The notes beneath the pieces are model-generated. The model did no database searches. It was not told the origin of the DNA and was given only the letters and a program-made list of their open reading frames with translations. From Natronomonas pharaonis DSM 2160 (GTDB lineage: Archaea; Halobacteriota; Halobacteria; Halobacteriales; Haloarculaceae), in NCBI RefSeq assembly GCF_000026045.1, contig NC_007426.1:496001-560000 (forward strand): 64,000 nt of DNA, read 5' to 3'. The position numbers were made by a program, and so were the translations under genes. Each line of letters begins with the position of its first letter. The stretch's first letter is position 1. Shown here one piece after another: positions 1-9,557 of this stretch.

Positions 1-878
1 AGCAGCTCCGCGAGATGGTCGACCAGCTCGCCGACGCTGGCGCGGACGTCGTCTTCTGCCAGAAGGGCATCGACGACATGGCCCAGCACTACCTCGCACA
101 GGAGGGCATCCTCGCCGTCCGTCGCGCCAAGAAGTCCGACATGAAGGCCCTCGCGCGAGCGACCGGCGGCCGCGTCGTCTCCAACATCGACGACATCACC
201 GCCGACGACCTCGGCTTCGCCGGCTCGGTCTCCCAAAAGCCCATCGCCGGCGACGAGAAGATCTTCGTCGAGGATGTCGACGAGGCCAAGGCCGTCACGC
301 TCATCCTCCGCGGCGGCACCGAACACGTCGTCGACGAAATCGAGCGCGCCATCGAGGACTCGCTGGGCGTCGTCCAGACGACCCTCGAGGACGGACAGGT
401 CCTGCCCGGCGGCGGCGCGCCCGAAATCGCGCTGGCGCTGGCGCTGCGTGACTTCGCCGACTCCGTCGGTGGCCGCGAGCAGCTGGCCGTCGAGGCCTTC
501 GCTGACGCCGTCGATGTCATCCCGCGCACGCTCGCGGAGAACGCTGGTCTCGACCCCATCGACTCCCTTGTCGACCTCCGCAGCCAGCACGCCGAGGGCG
601 ACGACGCTGCCGGCCTCGACGCCTACACCGGCGATGTCATCGACATGGAGGAGGAAGGTGTCGTCGAGCCGCTCCGTGTCAAGACCCAGGCCATCGAGTC
701 CGCGACCGAAGCCGCGGTCATGATCCTCCGCATCGACGACGTCATCGCTGCTGGCGACCTCGCCGGCGGCGCCTCCGACGACGACGATGATGAGGACATG
801 CCTGCCGGCGGCGGCGGCATGGGCGGCGGCATGGGCGGCATGGGCGGTATGGGTGGCGGCATGGGCGGCATGATGTAA
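1..878 (+). CDS. ths: Thermosome (group II chaperonin) subunit, 3' part
   Basis: This is the C-terminal part of an archaeal group II chaperonin subunit; the reading frame is already open at base 1, so the start lies outside the window. The visible protein covers the end of the apical domain and the intermediate and equatorial domains, including the ATP-site stretch 'LPGGGAPE'. It ends in an acidic run followed by a Gly-Met-rich tail (repeats of GGM), typical of haloarchaeal thermosome subunits and thought to project into the folding chamber. Thermosomes are cytosolic ATP-driven protein-folding rings of eight or nine subunits. The family call is secure; which paralog it is cannot be told. Confidence 0.95.
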   Translation, partial: QLREMVDQLADAGADVVFCQKGIDDMAQHYLAQEGILAVRRAKKSDMKALARATGGRVVSNIDDITADDLGFAGSVSQKPIAGDEKIFVEDVDEAKAVTLILRGGTEHVVDEIERAIEDSLGVVQTTLEDGQVLPGGGAPEIALALALRDFADSVGGREQLAVEAFADAVDVIPRTLAENAGLDPIDSLVDLRSQHAEGDDAAGLDAYTGDVIDMEEEGVVEPLRVKTQAIESATEAAVMILRIDDVIAAGDLAGGASDDDDDEDMPAGGGGMGGGMGGMGGMGGGMGGMM

Positions 879-1002
879 GCCGGTTTCCGAGCACCCACAC
901 CATCCACGTCGGCCCGCTCCGCAACGCTTCCGAACCCTTCACACGCCGTTTCTTTCTTCGGTACGCGATAACGGTTTAGCCACTGCTGCCGTATCGTGCG
1001 AT

Positions 1003-1551
1003 ATGCGACTGTTCGTTAGCGCGACCGTTGCCCCGCTCTCGGATGCGATTGCTGACATACAGGCTCCACTACGCGGACTGGACGGGCTGCGGCCGACTGA
1101 CCCACAGCAGGCCCATATCACGATGAAGTTTCTCGGAGCGGGCGACCACGATACAGACGCTCTGGCTGCTGCCATCGAAACCGCTGTTGCCGATGCCGAC
1201 ACCGGCCCGTTTGAGGTCTCACTGGAAGGCGTCGGTGTCTTCCCGTCGCTGGAGTACATCAGCGTCGTCTGGCTTGGGGTCGGCGGGGGAAGTCGCGAGC
1301 TGACGCGACTTCACGAGCAGTTGGAGGCCGAGACGACGGCGCTGGGGTACGACGCCGAGTCCCACGAGTTTACTCCACACGTCACGCTTGCTCGGATGGA
1401 CAACGCGGCCTCGAAAGCCGAAGTACAGGAGTTCGTCCAGACTGCGGACCCGGATGCCGGTCGCGTCCGGCTCGAAGAATTGCGGCTCACCGAGAGTACG
1501 CTCACTCCGGACGGGCCGGAATACGAGACGCGACGGCGGTTCGAGCTGTAG
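1003..1551 (+). CDS. thpR: RNA 2',3'-cyclic phosphodiesterase (LigT/ThpR family)
   Basis: A protein of 182 residues, the usual size for the 2H phosphoesterase family. Both diagnostic His-x-Thr-x motifs are present: HITM at residues 38-41 and HVTL at 126-129. Family members hydrolyse 2',3'-cyclic phosphate ends of RNA and can join tRNA halves in vitro. The ATG at 1003 follows a TATA-like 'ggtttagc' near 973-980, consistent with a leaderless transcript. It is a single gene between the thermosome gene and the ribosomal protein cluster. Confidence 0.9.
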   Translation: MRLFVSATVAPLSDAIADIQAPLRGLDGLRPTDPQQAHITMKFLGAGDHDTDALAAAIETAVADADTGPFEVSLEGVGVFPSLEYISVVWLGVGGGSRELTRLHEQLEAETTALGYDAESHEFTPHVTLARMDNAASKAEVQEFVQTADPDAGRVRLEELRLTESTLTPDGPEYETRRRFEL

Positions 1552-1570
1552 CCCCGCCCCAAAGGAACAA

Positions 1571-1580
1571 GAATTTAAAC
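1571..1580 (+). promoter_or_regulatory. TATA box for rpl39e-rpl31e-tif6
   Basis: The AT-rich 'gaatttaaac' stands in GC-rich surroundings 25-34 bases upstream of the rpl39e ATG at 1605, the position expected for a leaderless or near-leaderless haloarchaeal transcript. Confidence 0.6.
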
Positions 1581-1604
1581 GCCGCGGCGGAAAGGTCGCC
1601 TACT

Positions 1605-1757
1605 ATGGGTAAGAAGTCGAAGGCCAAGAAAAAGCGGCTCTCGAAGCTCGAACGACAGAACAGCCGCGTCCCGGCGTGGGTCATCATGAAGACGGACCGC
1701 GACACGATGCGCAACCCCAAGCGCCGCAATTGGCGGCGGAGTGACACGGACGAATGA
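1605..1757 (+). CDS. rpl39e: Large ribosomal subunit protein eL39
   Basis: A small basic protein of 50 residues beginning [19 protein letters not shown] and containing '[10 protein letters not shown]' and a C-terminal NPKRRNWRR-type segment. These are hallmarks of L39e, which lines the exit tunnel of archaeal and eukaryotic ribosomes. The stop codon overlaps the ATG of rpl31e (ATGA at 1754-1757), so the two are translationally coupled. Its basic composition contrasts with the acidic proteins around it, as expected for an rRNA-binding protein. Confidence 0.95.
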   Translation: MGKKSKAKKKRLSKLERQNSRVPAWVIMKTDRDTMRNPKRRNWRRSDTDE

Positions 1758-2026
1758 GCGCTGAATTCGACGAGCGCGTCATGACGGTCCCGCTGCGCGA
1801 TGTCCTCGCGGAGTCGAAGGGCCAGCGCGCCGACAAGGCGATGAGCCTCGTTCGCTCGCACCTCGCACAGCACTTCAACGTCGAGGAAGACGCCGTTCGA
1901 CTGGACCCCTCCATCAACGAGGCGGTCTGGGAGCGCGGCCGCTCGAAGCCGCCGAGCGAACTGCGCGTTCGCGCCGCCCGCTTCGAAGAAGAAGGCGAGG
2001 CGGTCGTCGAAGCAGAGACAGCATAA
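1754..2026 (+). CDS. rpl31e: Large ribosomal subunit protein eL31
   Basis: A protein of 90 residues matching L31e, with the family stretch [18 protein letters not shown] near the N-terminus and '[20 protein letters not shown]' in the middle. L31e sits on the outer rim of the exit tunnel in archaeal and eukaryotic ribosomes. The start overlaps the stop of rpl39e and the next gene begins one base after this stop codon, so this is an rpl39e-rpl31e-tif6 operon, a common archaeal arrangement. Confidence 0.95.
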   Translation: MSAEFDERVMTVPLRDVLAESKGQRADKAMSLVRSHLAQHFNVEEDAVRLDPSINEAVWERGRSKPPSELRVRAARFEEEGEAVVEAETA

Positions 2027-2027
2027 C

Positions 2028-2693
2028 GTGCTTCGCGCGGCGCTTTCGGGGTCGTCCTACGTCGGCGTTTTCGCCACCGCGACTGACGAGTACCTTCTCG
2101 TCCGTCCGGACATAGAGGAATCACTACAGTCGGAGTTCGAGACCGAACTCGATGTCACGGCGGTCCCGACGACGATTGCCGGCTCCGGCACCGTCGGGTC
2201 GCTTGCGGTCGGCAACGAGAACGGGCTCCTCGTCACCGAGCGGGTCACCGACCGCGAGCGGGACCGATTGGAGACCGAGACCGGTCTACCGGTCGTCGAA
2301 CTGCCCGGCAACATCAACGCCGCCGGGAACGTTGTCCTCGCTAACAACGAGGGCGCGTTCGTTCACCCGGACCTCTCGCGGGACGCCCTCAGCGCCATCG
2401 AAGAGGCGCTTTCGGTCCCTGTCGAGCGGGGCCGCATCGCCGACGTACAGACGGTCGGCACCGCCGCCGTCGTCACCGACGATGGTGTGTTGTCGCACCC
2501 GAAGACGACCGACGAGAAGCTCGACTTCCTCGAAGAACTGTTCGGAGTCTACGCCGACATCGGGACAATAAATTACGGCGGCCCGCTCGTCGGCTCCGGA
2601 CTCGTCGCCAACAACACCGGCTACATCGCCGGCGAGGAGACGACCGGGCCGGAGCTGGGTCGCATCGAGGACGCCCTCGGCTTCATCCAGTAA
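2028..2693 (+). CDS. tif6: Translation initiation factor 6 (aIF6)
   Basis: A protein of 221 residues with the five-fold repeated alpha/beta propeller of eIF6, seen as recurring asparagine-rich turns ('GNENGLLV', '[10 protein letters not shown]', '[10 protein letters not shown]'). The factor binds the large ribosomal subunit and blocks joining to the small one. The start is GTG at 2028, one base after the rpl31e stop. A short T run about 20 bases after the stop ('cctttttgccc') may end the transcript. The rplX and prefoldin genes that often follow aIF6 in archaea are not here. Confidence 0.93.
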   Translation: MLRAALSGSSYVGVFATATDEYLLVRPDIEESLQSEFETELDVTAVPTTIAGSGTVGSLAVGNENGLLVTERVTDRERDRLETETGLPVVELPGNINAAGNVVLANNEGAFVHPDLSRDALSAIEEALSVPVERGRIADVQTVGTAAVVTDDGVLSHPKTTDEKLDFLEELFGVYADIGTINYGGPLVGSGLVANNTGYIAGEETTGPELGRIEDALGFIQ

Positions 2694-2799
2694 CCGCTCG
2701 GCTTTCGCTGCCCTTTTTGCCCGCTGTCACCCCCGCCGACGGCGGGTCCGTTTCGCAACTACCAAATAGCCGCTTTCCGAAGCGTCGGATGATATAATT

Positions 2800-3138
2800 A
2801 TGGCCAGGCCAGAGGTTCTTGAGCAAATCAAGGAGGCCGAGGGAGAGGCCGACGATATCGTCGCCGAAGCGGAACAAGAGCGCGAAGAGCGCATCGCTGA
2901 GGCGCGTGAGGAGGCCGACAGCATCCGCGAGGAGGCCCAAGAGGAGGCCCAACAGCTCAAGCAGGAGCGTCTCGAAGAGGCGCGCGAAGAAATCGAGGCC
3001 GAGCGCGAGGACATCCTCGCCGAGGGCGAAAGCGAGCGTGAGGCACTCGAATCGCGCGCCGAGGAGAACCGGGAGGAAGTAATCGAATACACGGTCGAAC
3101 TCTTCAAGGAGGCGGTGGATGTCCAGTCTCAGACCTAA
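2800..3138 (+). CDS. atpH: A-type ATP synthase subunit H (peripheral stalk)
   Basis: A protein of 112 residues that is almost entirely charged coiled coil, rich in Glu, Arg and Ala, beginning 'MARPEVLEQIKEAEGEA'. It is the first gene of the A-ATPase operon. Subunit H pairs with subunit E to form the peripheral stalks. An AT-rich 'gatgatataatt' ends just before the ATG, and upstream the intergenic gap contains a T run closing the previous operon. The C-terminus overlaps the start of atpI by 20 bases. Confidence 0.88.
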   Translation: MARPEVLEQIKEAEGEADDIVAEAEQEREERIAEAREEADSIREEAQEEAQQLKQERLEEAREEIEAEREDILAEGESEREALESRAEENREEVIEYTVELFKEAVDVQSQT

Positions 3139-5341
3139 ACGGATGAGCCGGGTCTCGGTAACGGGATCCAAACGCGTGATGGACGAGGCCATCGAGGCCA
3201 TCCACGGTCTCAATCTCGTCCACGTCACCGACTACGACGGGAGCTGGGAGGGCTTCGAGCCCGGCGACCCGATAGAGGGAGCCGAAGAAGCGGCCCAAAA
3301 GCTCGTCACCGTCCGTGCACTCGAAAGCACCCTCGGCGTCACCGAAGAAGACGCCGGACCGACCCGGATCATCGACGACGACGAACTCGAAACCAAGCTC
3401 GAGGAGACCCGCACGCGGGTCAACGACCTCGATGACCAGCGTTCGGAGCTCCGAACGGAGCTTCGGGAGATCGAAGAGCAGATCGATGCCGCCCGCCCGT
3501 TCGCGGAACTCGGCATCGACCTCGATTTGCTTTCGGGATATGAGTCGCTGACCGTCGCGGTCGGCGAAGGCGACGCCGACGAGCTCGAAGCGGCGCTTTC
3601 GGAGGCCGACGAGGTCGACGGCTACGAACTCTACACCCAAGACGACTACGTCGCCCTGTTCGTGTACCCGGACGTACACCTCGATGACGTGCTCGTCGGG
3701 GCTGCGTTCACGGAGTATGAGATTCCCGACCTCGGGAACGGCGACGAGGCGACGAGCCCCGAAGCCTACATCGAGGACCTCGGCCACCGGAAGCAGAAAA
3801 TCGAATCCGAACTCGAAACCATCGAGAACAAACTCGGCGACCTGAAACACGAGGTTGCCGGCTTCCTGCTGGCTGCCGAGGAGAAACTCTCAATCGAGGT
3901 CCAGAAACGCGAGGCCCCGCTTACGTTTGCGACGACCGAGAACGCCTTCGTCGCCGAGGGGTGGGTTCCGACCGAACGGGTCGCCGAACTCGAAGCGGTA
4001 CTGGACGACGCCGCCGGCGACCACGTCGAGGTCGAAGAGCTCGAACAGATGGCCTACGAAGAAGGCCACGCCCACGAGCGAGAGCACATCGAGGACGGTG
4101 CCGAAGAGGGCGAGGCGGTCGCTGACGGCGGCCACGCCATGAGCGGCGGCTCACCCCCGGTCGTTCAGGATAACTCCAAATCGGCCAAGCCGTTCGAGAT
4201 GTTGGTCAGCGTCATCAACCGGCCGAAATACAACGAGCTCGACCCGACGCTCGTGTTGTTCCTGACGTTCCCGGCGTTCTTCGGGTTCATGATCGGTGAC
4301 GTCGGCTACGGTATCCTCTACATGCTGATGGGCTGGGCACTGATGACGAAGTTCGACAGCCCAGGCTTCCGGAGCCTCGGCGGCGTTGCTATCTGGGCCG
4401 GTGTCTTTACGACCATATTCGGCGTGCTGTACGGCGAGTTCTTCGGGCTCCACGAGCTCGGTTACGTCGTCTTCGGCGAGGGCGGCTCGCCGATGACAAA
4501 GGGCCTGTCGCCCGCTAACATCGCCTTCGCGTGGGCGTGGCTTATCGTGAGCCTCGTGCTCGGTCTCATCCACCTGTCCATCGGTCACATCTTCGGCTTC
4601 TTCGATGACCTGAGCCACGGCATCGTCGACGCCGTCACCGAGAACCTCTCGTGGCTGATGCTCATGCTCGGCGCATGGGTGTGGGTGTTCAGCACCCACC
4701 TCCAGGATGTCAAGCCGGAGCTACTGTTCACGACGTTCAACGCCGAGGGTGCGACCGTCGCCGGCGAGGCCGTCGCCGCACAGGAAGTCGCCTACGAACT
4801 CGGCTTTGCTGGCTTCCCCGAGCAGGTCGGCATCATCGGCGGTGTCATCGCTCTGGTCGGGCTGGCGCTGCTCATCTACGGTGAGGGCGGCATCGGGCTG
4901 CTTGAGAGTCTGAACGTCTTCGTCAACGTCCTCTCGTATACCCGTATCGCCGCGGTCCTGCTCGCCAAGGCCGGGATGGCCTTCGTGGTCAACCTGCTGG
5001 TCTTCGGTGCCTACCAGGACCCCGACGGCGGCGTCCACTTCATCTACAACGAGATGGGTAGCATGGAGGCCGCAAACCAGGCTGTCGCCCAGCAGGGTGG
5101 CGAAATCATGTTCGGTGGGCTGATTACTGACACCAGCGGCGCGATGTTCGTCTTCGCGCTGCTTGTCGGTGCGCTCATCTTCGTCATCGGTCACATCCTC
5201 GTCCTGCTGCTCGGCATCTCGAGCGCCGGTCTACAGGGTGTCCGCCTCGAGTACGTGGAGTTCTTCAACAAGTTCTACGAGGGCGGCGGCAAGCCCTACG
5301 AGCCGTTCGGCTACGAGCGGAACTACACGACAGAGGACTGA
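3119..5341 (+). CDS. atpI: A-type ATP synthase subunit I (membrane stator)
   Basis: A protein of 740 residues with a cytoplasmic N-terminal half containing coiled coils (about residues 80-130 and 215-250), then a His/Glu-rich linker (about 320-350), then a C-terminal membrane domain of seven or eight helices. The essential arginine of the proton path is seen in 'VLSYTRIAAVLLAKAG'. Subunit I is the a-subunit equivalent, carrying the proton half-channels. The ATG at 3119 lies inside the end of atpH; an in-frame ATG at 3143 is an alternative start, but the residues LRPKRM before it look like part of the conserved N-terminus. Confidence 0.95.
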   Translation: MSSLRPKRMSRVSVTGSKRVMDEAIEAIHGLNLVHVTDYDGSWEGFEPGDPIEGAEEAAQKLVTVRALESTLGVTEEDAGPTRIIDDDELETKLEETRTRVNDLDDQRSELRTELREIEEQIDAARPFAELGIDLDLLSGYESLTVAVGEGDADELEAALSEADEVDGYELYTQDDYVALFVYPDVHLDDVLVGAAFTEYEIPDLGNGDEATSPEAYIEDLGHRKQKIESELETIENKLGDLKHEVAGFLLAAEEKLSIEVQKREAPLTFATTENAFVAEGWVPTERVAELEAVLDDAAGDHVEVEELEQMAYEEGHAHEREHIEDGAEEGEAVADGGHAMSGGSPPVVQDNSKSAKPFEMLVSVINRPKYNELDPTLVLFLTFPAFFGFMIGDVGYGILYMLMGWALMTKFDSPGFRSLGGVAIWAGVFTTIFGVLYGEFFGLHELGYVVFGEGGSPMTKGLSPANIAFAWAWLIVSLVLGLIHLSIGHIFGFFDDLSHGIVDAVTENLSWLMLMLGAWVWVFSTHLQDVKPELLFTTFNAEGATVAGEAVAAQEVAYELGFAGFPEQVGIIGGVIALVGLALLIYGEGGIGLLESLNVFVNVLSYTRIAAVLLAKAGMAFVVNLLVFGAYQDPDGGVHFIYNEMGSMEAANQAVAQQGGEIMFGGLITDTSGAMFVFALLVGALIFVIGHILVLLLGISSAGLQGVRLEYVEFFNKFYEGGGKPYEPFGYERNYTTED

Positions 5342-5465
5342 CCACCCCCCCGCCGTGTCTTCCGTTTCGAATCGCGCTAGTTTTGCCGGCCAATAAACAT
5401 CAGGAACAGCCTGTCTGTTTACCGTTGTCATGCGAAGCGACCGGCGTCTCTCGTCGGCGTTTGGG

Positions 5466-5476
5466 AAGTTTTATGA
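5466..5476 (+). promoter_or_regulatory. Possible internal promoter before atpK
   Basis: The gap between atpI and atpK is about 200 bases and AT-richer than the coding DNA. It contains 'aagttttatga', a TATA-like element about 65 bases upstream of the atpK start. This could drive extra transcription of atpK, whose product forms the multi-copy rotor ring. The rest of the gap holds no gene that I can support. Confidence 0.35.
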
Positions 5477-5539
5477 ACTCACTACGAACATATCCGACTG
5501 TTCGGAAAGCAGTCAATCCACACCAACGGAACACAAACC

Positions 5540-5818
5540 ATGTTTGAACTTGCTACTGTCGCGAGCAGTGTTGCACCGGTACTTCAGAACGGCGCGGAAG
5601 CTGTCGAGGCCGGCGGTCCGGCCCTCGACGCTAACGCGGTTGCGGCGCTTGCGGTCGGTCTGGCCGCGCTCGGCGCGGGTTATGCAGAGCGGGGCATCGG
5701 TGCGGCGGCCGTCGGCGCGATGGCCGAAAACGAGGACCTCTTCGGTAAGGGCCTTGTCCTGACGGCCCTGCCGGAGACACTCGTGATTCTGGCGCTGGTC
5801 GTCGTCTTCGTGGTCTAA
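5540..5818 (+). CDS. atpK: A-type ATP synthase subunit K (proteolipid rotor)
   Basis: A protein of 92 residues with two hydrophobic helices (about 32-60 and 70-92) joined by a polar loop, the usual c-type hairpin. The second helix carries the ion-binding glutamate at position 79 in 'LPETLVI'. An Ala/Gly-rich first helix with 'GAGYAERGIGAAAVGA' is typical of the family. About 27 residues precede the first helix and may be a cleaved or periplasm-exposed leader, as in other haloarchaeal K subunits. Many copies assemble into the membrane rotor ring. Confidence 0.92.
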   Translation: MFELATVASSVAPVLQNGAEAVEAGGPALDANAVAALAVGLAALGAGYAERGIGAAAVGAMAENEDLFGKGLVLTALPETLVILALVVVFVV

Positions 5819-5840
5819 ACCACACCCAACTTTTCCAACA

Positions 5841-6419
5841 ATGAGCCTTGATACGGTCGTAGAGGACATCCGAGACGAAGCCCGCGCGCGTGCAGACGAG
5901 ATTCGGAGCGAGGGGGAAGAACGCGCCGAGGAGATTATCGACGAGGCCGAGCGGGAGGCTGACGACATCGTCGATGAGGCCGAGCGGGAGGCCGAGCGGA
6001 AAATCTCCCAAGAGCGCGACCAGAAGCTCTCCAGCGCGAAGCTCGAGGCCAAGCAGGCCCGCCTCGAAGCGCGCCGGGAGGTACTCGAGGAGGTCCACGA
6101 CGACGTCGAAGCACAGATCGCCGACATCGACGGCGACGAGCGGGAGGCGCTGACCCGGTCGCTTTTGGACGCCGCAGCCGAGGAGTTCGACGGGGATTCG
6201 GTCCGGGTCCACGGCCACGAGGACGACGCTGACCTGCTCGAAGGTATCGTCGCCGACTACGACGGCTTCGAGGTCGGCGAGCCGGTCGACTGCCTCGGCG
6301 GCGTCGTCGTCGAGTCGGATGCCTCACGCGTTCGAGTGAACAACACGTTCGACTCCATCCTCGAGGATGTCTGGGAGGAGAACCTGCGCGAGATAAGCGC
6401 GCGTCTGTTCGAAGAATGA
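5841..6419 (+). CDS. atpE: A-type ATP synthase subunit E (peripheral stalk)
   Basis: A protein of 192 residues. Residues 1-100 form a long charged coiled coil and the remainder is a globular domain that contacts the catalytic head. It forms the peripheral stalk heterodimer with subunit H. The gene overlaps atpC by four bases (ATGA), so it is coupled to the downstream subunit. Confidence 0.9.
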   Translation: MSLDTVVEDIRDEARARADEIRSEGEERAEEIIDEAEREADDIVDEAEREAERKISQERDQKLSSAKLEAKQARLEARREVLEEVHDDVEAQIADIDGDEREALTRSLLDAAAEEFDGDSVRVHGHEDDADLLEGIVADYDGFEVGEPVDCLGGVVVESDASRVRVNNTFDSILEDVWEENLREISARLFEE

Positions 6420-7477
6420 ACGTCGAAACGGGCGGGAGTTCGAACTACGAATACGTCATCGCGAGGGTTCGCTCGCGGCGAGCGAAGCTGTTCGACGAGG
6501 ACGACTACCGGAAGCTGGTCCGGATGGGGCCGGGCGAAATCGCCCGGTTCATGGAGGAGACCGAGTACGAAACCGAGATGAACGCACTCGGGACCAGACA
6601 CTCCGGTGTCGACCTCATCGAGTATGCGCTAAACCGGAACCAATCGAAACACTTCGGAGACCTGTTGACGTGGGCGGACGGGTCGCTGTACAACTACATC
6701 GCCAACTATCTCCGGAAGTTCGACGCCTGGAACGTCAAGACGGCGATCCGTGGCATCTACACCGGAGCGGACAGCGAGGATATCGAGGACGACCTCATCC
6801 GAACGGGGGAGTTCTCCGAACAGACACTCGACCGGCTGCTTGAGGCGACATCGATGGAGGAACTCGTCGAGCAGCTTTCGGGGACTATCTTCGGAGAGCC
6901 GCTCGAAGAAGCGCTCGAAGAGTACGAAGACCAAGGCGTGCTCGTGCCGCTTGAGAACGCCGTCGACCGCGCGTTCTTCTCGCATTTGCTCGACGACATC
7001 GGGTCTGTCGAGCCGGACTCGCCGAAGGCCCTCTACCGGGAGTTCCTCGAAGCCGAAATCGACTTCCGGAACCTCCGGAACGGGCTGCGCATCGCCAGAA
7101 GCGGTGCCGACATCGACCCCTCGGAGTACTTTATCGAGGGTGGACAGCTCTTCGGGCCCGACGAGCTACGGCAGCTGGCAGCAAACACTGACGAGCTCGT
7201 CGCTCGCATCCGCGATAGCGCCTACGGCGACGACCTCGCGTCGGCGCTCAACGAGCTGGAGTCGGCTGACAGCCTCATCCAGTTCGAGCACGCCCTCGAT
7301 GCGGCGCTGCTCGAATACTCCGGAAAGCTGTCGAACCGATATCCGCTTTCGGTGTGTCCGATTCTGGCGTATATCCTCGCCAAGGAGCGCGAGGTCGAGA
7401 ACATCCGTGCTATCGCTCGCGGCCGCGAAGCCGGACTCTCCGTCGAGGAGATCGAAAACGAGCTGGTGATACAATGA
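6416..7477 (+). CDS. atpC: A-type ATP synthase subunit C (central stalk socket)
   Basis: A protein of 353 residues matching the V/A-type subunit C (d-like) family, all-helical and funnel-shaped, which links the rotor ring to the central stalk. Recognisable stretches include 'YEYVIARVRSRRAKLF' near the N-terminus and 'ILAYILAKEREVENIRAIA' near the C-terminus. It overlaps atpE upstream and atpF downstream by four bases each, indicating tight translational coupling. Confidence 0.92.
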   Translation: MNVETGGSSNYEYVIARVRSRRAKLFDEDDYRKLVRMGPGEIARFMEETEYETEMNALGTRHSGVDLIEYALNRNQSKHFGDLLTWADGSLYNYIANYLRKFDAWNVKTAIRGIYTGADSEDIEDDLIRTGEFSEQTLDRLLEATSMEELVEQLSGTIFGEPLEEALEEYEDQGVLVPLENAVDRAFFSHLLDDIGSVEPDSPKALYREFLEAEIDFRNLRNGLRIARSGADIDPSEYFIEGGQLFGPDELRQLAANTDELVARIRDSAYGDDLASALNELESADSLIQFEHALDAALLEYSGKLSNRYPLSVCPILAYILAKEREVENIRAIARGREAGLSVEEIENELVIQ

Positions 7478-7794
7478 GCCAGGAAATCGCCGTCGTCGGC
7501 AGTCCGGACTTCACGACGGGCTTTCGGCTCGCGGGTGTCCGTCGGTTCGAGAACGTCTCGGACGCCGACAAGGACGAACAGCTCGACGACGCCGTCACAT
7601 CGGTGCTTGAAGACGACGATGTCGGTATCGTCGTCATGCACGACGACGACGTCGAGGTGCTGTCACGCACAGTGCGACAACGAGTCGAAACGAGCGTCGA
7701 GCCGGTCGTGGTCACCCTCGGTGGCGGCACCGGCTCGGGCAATCTGCGCGAGCAGATCAAACGCGCCATCGGCATCGACCTGATGGACGAGTAA
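7474..7794 (+). CDS. atpF: A-type ATP synthase subunit F (central stalk)
   Basis: The ATG at 7474 overlaps the atpC stop and gives a protein of 106 residues starting '[19 protein letters not shown]', the classic subunit F N-terminus, with a Rossmann-like alpha/beta core and '[10 protein letters not shown]' in the middle. Subunit F belongs to the central stalk next to subunit D. A longer upstream start is possible but would overlap most of the atpC C-terminus in another frame. Confidence 0.92.
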   Translation: MSQEIAVVGSPDFTTGFRLAGVRRFENVSDADKDEQLDDAVTSVLEDDDVGIVVMHDDDVEVLSRTVRQRVETSVEPVVVTLGGGTGSGNLREQIKRAIGIDLMDE

Positions 7795-7796
7795 TC

Positions 7797-9554
7797 ATGA
7801 GTCAAGCAACTGCAAGCGAAATCACGGACGAGGGCGTAATCGAGAGCGTCAGTGGTCCTGTTGTGACCGCTGTCGACCTCGACGCCCGGATGAACGACGT
7901 CGTCTACGTCGGCGAGGAAGGACTGATGGGCGAGGTCATCGAAATCGAAGGCAACCTCACCACCATTCAGGTGTACGAGGAAACCTCCGACGTCGCCCCT
8001 GGCGAGCCGGTCGAAAACACCGGCGAGCCGCTGTCGGTCGACCTCGGCCCGGGCATGATGGACAGTATCTACGACGGCGTCCAGCGCCCGCTGGACGTCC
8101 TCGAAGAGAAGATGGGGGCTTTCCTCGACCGCGGTGTCGACGCCCCCGGTATCGACCTCGAGAAGACCTGGGAGTTCAATCCCGAGGTCTCCGAGGGAGA
8201 CGAAGTGTCGCCCGGCGACGTCGTCGGTATCGTTCCCGAAACAGAGAGCATCGACCACAAGGTACTGGTGCCGCCGGACTACGAGGGCGGCGAGGTAACC
8301 GCCGTCGAGTCGGGTAACTTCACCGTCGACGAGACGGTCGTTGAACTCGACAGCGGCGAAGAAATCCAGATGCGGCAGGAATGGCCGGTTCGGGAGCCGC
8401 GCCCGACGGTCGAAAAGGAGACGCCGACGACGCCGCTGGTCTCCGGCCAGCGCGTCCTTGACGGTCTTTTCCCCATCGCAAAGGGCGGAACGGCCGCCAT
8501 TCCGGGGCCGTTCGGCTCCGGAAAGACGGTCACCCAGCACCAACTCGCCAAGTGGGCCGACGCTGACATCGTCGTCTACGTCGGCTGTGGCGAGCGTGGC
8601 AACGAGATGACGGAGGTCATTGAGGACTTCCCCGAGCTGGAAGACCCCAAGACCGGCAAGCCGCTGATGAGCCGAACGTGTCTCATCGCGAACACGTCGA
8701 ACATGCCGGTCGCAGCGCGTGAATCCTGTGTCTACACCGGAATCACCATCGCCGAGTACTACCGCGACATGGGGTACGACGTGGCGCTGATGGCCGACTC
8801 CACCTCGCGGTGGGCAGAGGCCATGCGTGAAATCTCCTCGCGGCTCGAAGAGATGCCCGGCGAGGAGGGGTACCCGGCGTATCTGGCCGCCCGCCTCTCG
8901 GAGTTCTACGAGCGGGCCGGCAAGTTCCAGAACATGAACGGCAGCGAAGGGTCGATTTCGGTTATCGGCGCGGTGTCGCCGCCCGGCGGCGACTTCTCGG
9001 AGCCGGTCACCCAGAACACGCTGCGTATTGTCAAATGCTTCTGGGCGCTGGACGCCGACCTCGCGGAGCGTCGGCACTTCCCCTCTATCAACTGGAACGA
9101 GTCCTATTCGCTGTACAAAGAACAGCTCGACCCCTGGTGGCGCGAGAACGTCCACGAGGAGTTCCCCGAGGTCCGACAGTGGGCCGTCGACGTGCTCGAC
9201 GAGGAAGACGAACTACAGGAGATTGTCCAACTCGTCGGGAAGGACGCGCTACCGGAAGACCAGCAGCTCACGCTTGAGGTCGCCCGGTACATCCGTGAGG
9301 CGTGGCTCCAGCAGAACGCCTTCCACGATGTCGACACCTACTGCGAACCGGAGAAGACCTACCAGATGCTGACGGCCATCCAGCACTTCAACGACGAAGC
9401 CTTCGAAGCGCTGGACGCCGGCGTCCCCGTCGAGGAGATTATCGACGTCGACGCCGTGCCGCAGCTCAACCGGATGAACACCCAAGAGGACTACGAAGAG
9501 TACATCGAGGAGCTGAAAGGCGACCTTACCGACCAGCTCCGGGAGCTCTACTGA
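7797..9554 (+). CDS. atpA: A-type ATP synthase catalytic subunit A
   Basis: A protein of 585 residues. The N-terminal beta-barrel is followed by the A-specific non-homologous insert (about residues 110-200), then the P-loop GPFGSGKT at 237-244, the GERGNE segment, '[16 protein letters not shown]' and a helical C-terminal domain. This subunit hydrolyses or makes ATP at the interface with subunit B. The P-loop region is uninterrupted, so no intein of the kind known in some archaeal A subunits is present. Confidence 0.97.
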   Translation: MSQATASEITDEGVIESVSGPVVTAVDLDARMNDVVYVGEEGLMGEVIEIEGNLTTIQVYEETSDVAPGEPVENTGEPLSVDLGPGMMDSIYDGVQRPLDVLEEKMGAFLDRGVDAPGIDLEKTWEFNPEVSEGDEVSPGDVVGIVPETESIDHKVLVPPDYEGGEVTAVESGNFTVDETVVELDSGEEIQMRQEWPVREPRPTVEKETPTTPLVSGQRVLDGLFPIAKGGTAAIPGPFGSGKTVTQHQLAKWADADIVVYVGCGERGNEMTEVIEDFPELEDPKTGKPLMSRTCLIANTSNMPVAARESCVYTGITIAEYYRDMGYDVALMADSTSRWAEAMREISSRLEEMPGEEGYPAYLAARLSEFYERAGKFQNMNGSEGSISVIGAVSPPGGDFSEPVTQNTLRIVKCFWALDADLAERRHFPSINWNESYSLYKEQLDPWWRENVHEEFPEVRQWAVDVLDEEDELQEIVQLVGKDALPEDQQLTLEVARYIREAWLQQNAFHDVDTYCEPEKTYQMLTAIQHFNDEAFEALDAGVPVEEIIDVDAVPQLNRMNTQEDYEEYIEELKGDLTDQLRELY

Positions 9555-9557
9555 ACC

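Noticed and set aside
800-876. Repetitive GGCATG sequence that could pass for a satellite repeat
   Set aside because: It encodes the Gly-Met tail of the thermosome subunit, a known family feature.
7410-9155. Open frame of 581 codons on the minus strand opposite atpF/atpA
   Set aside because: It lies fully opposite the highly conserved atpA and has no recognisable motif.
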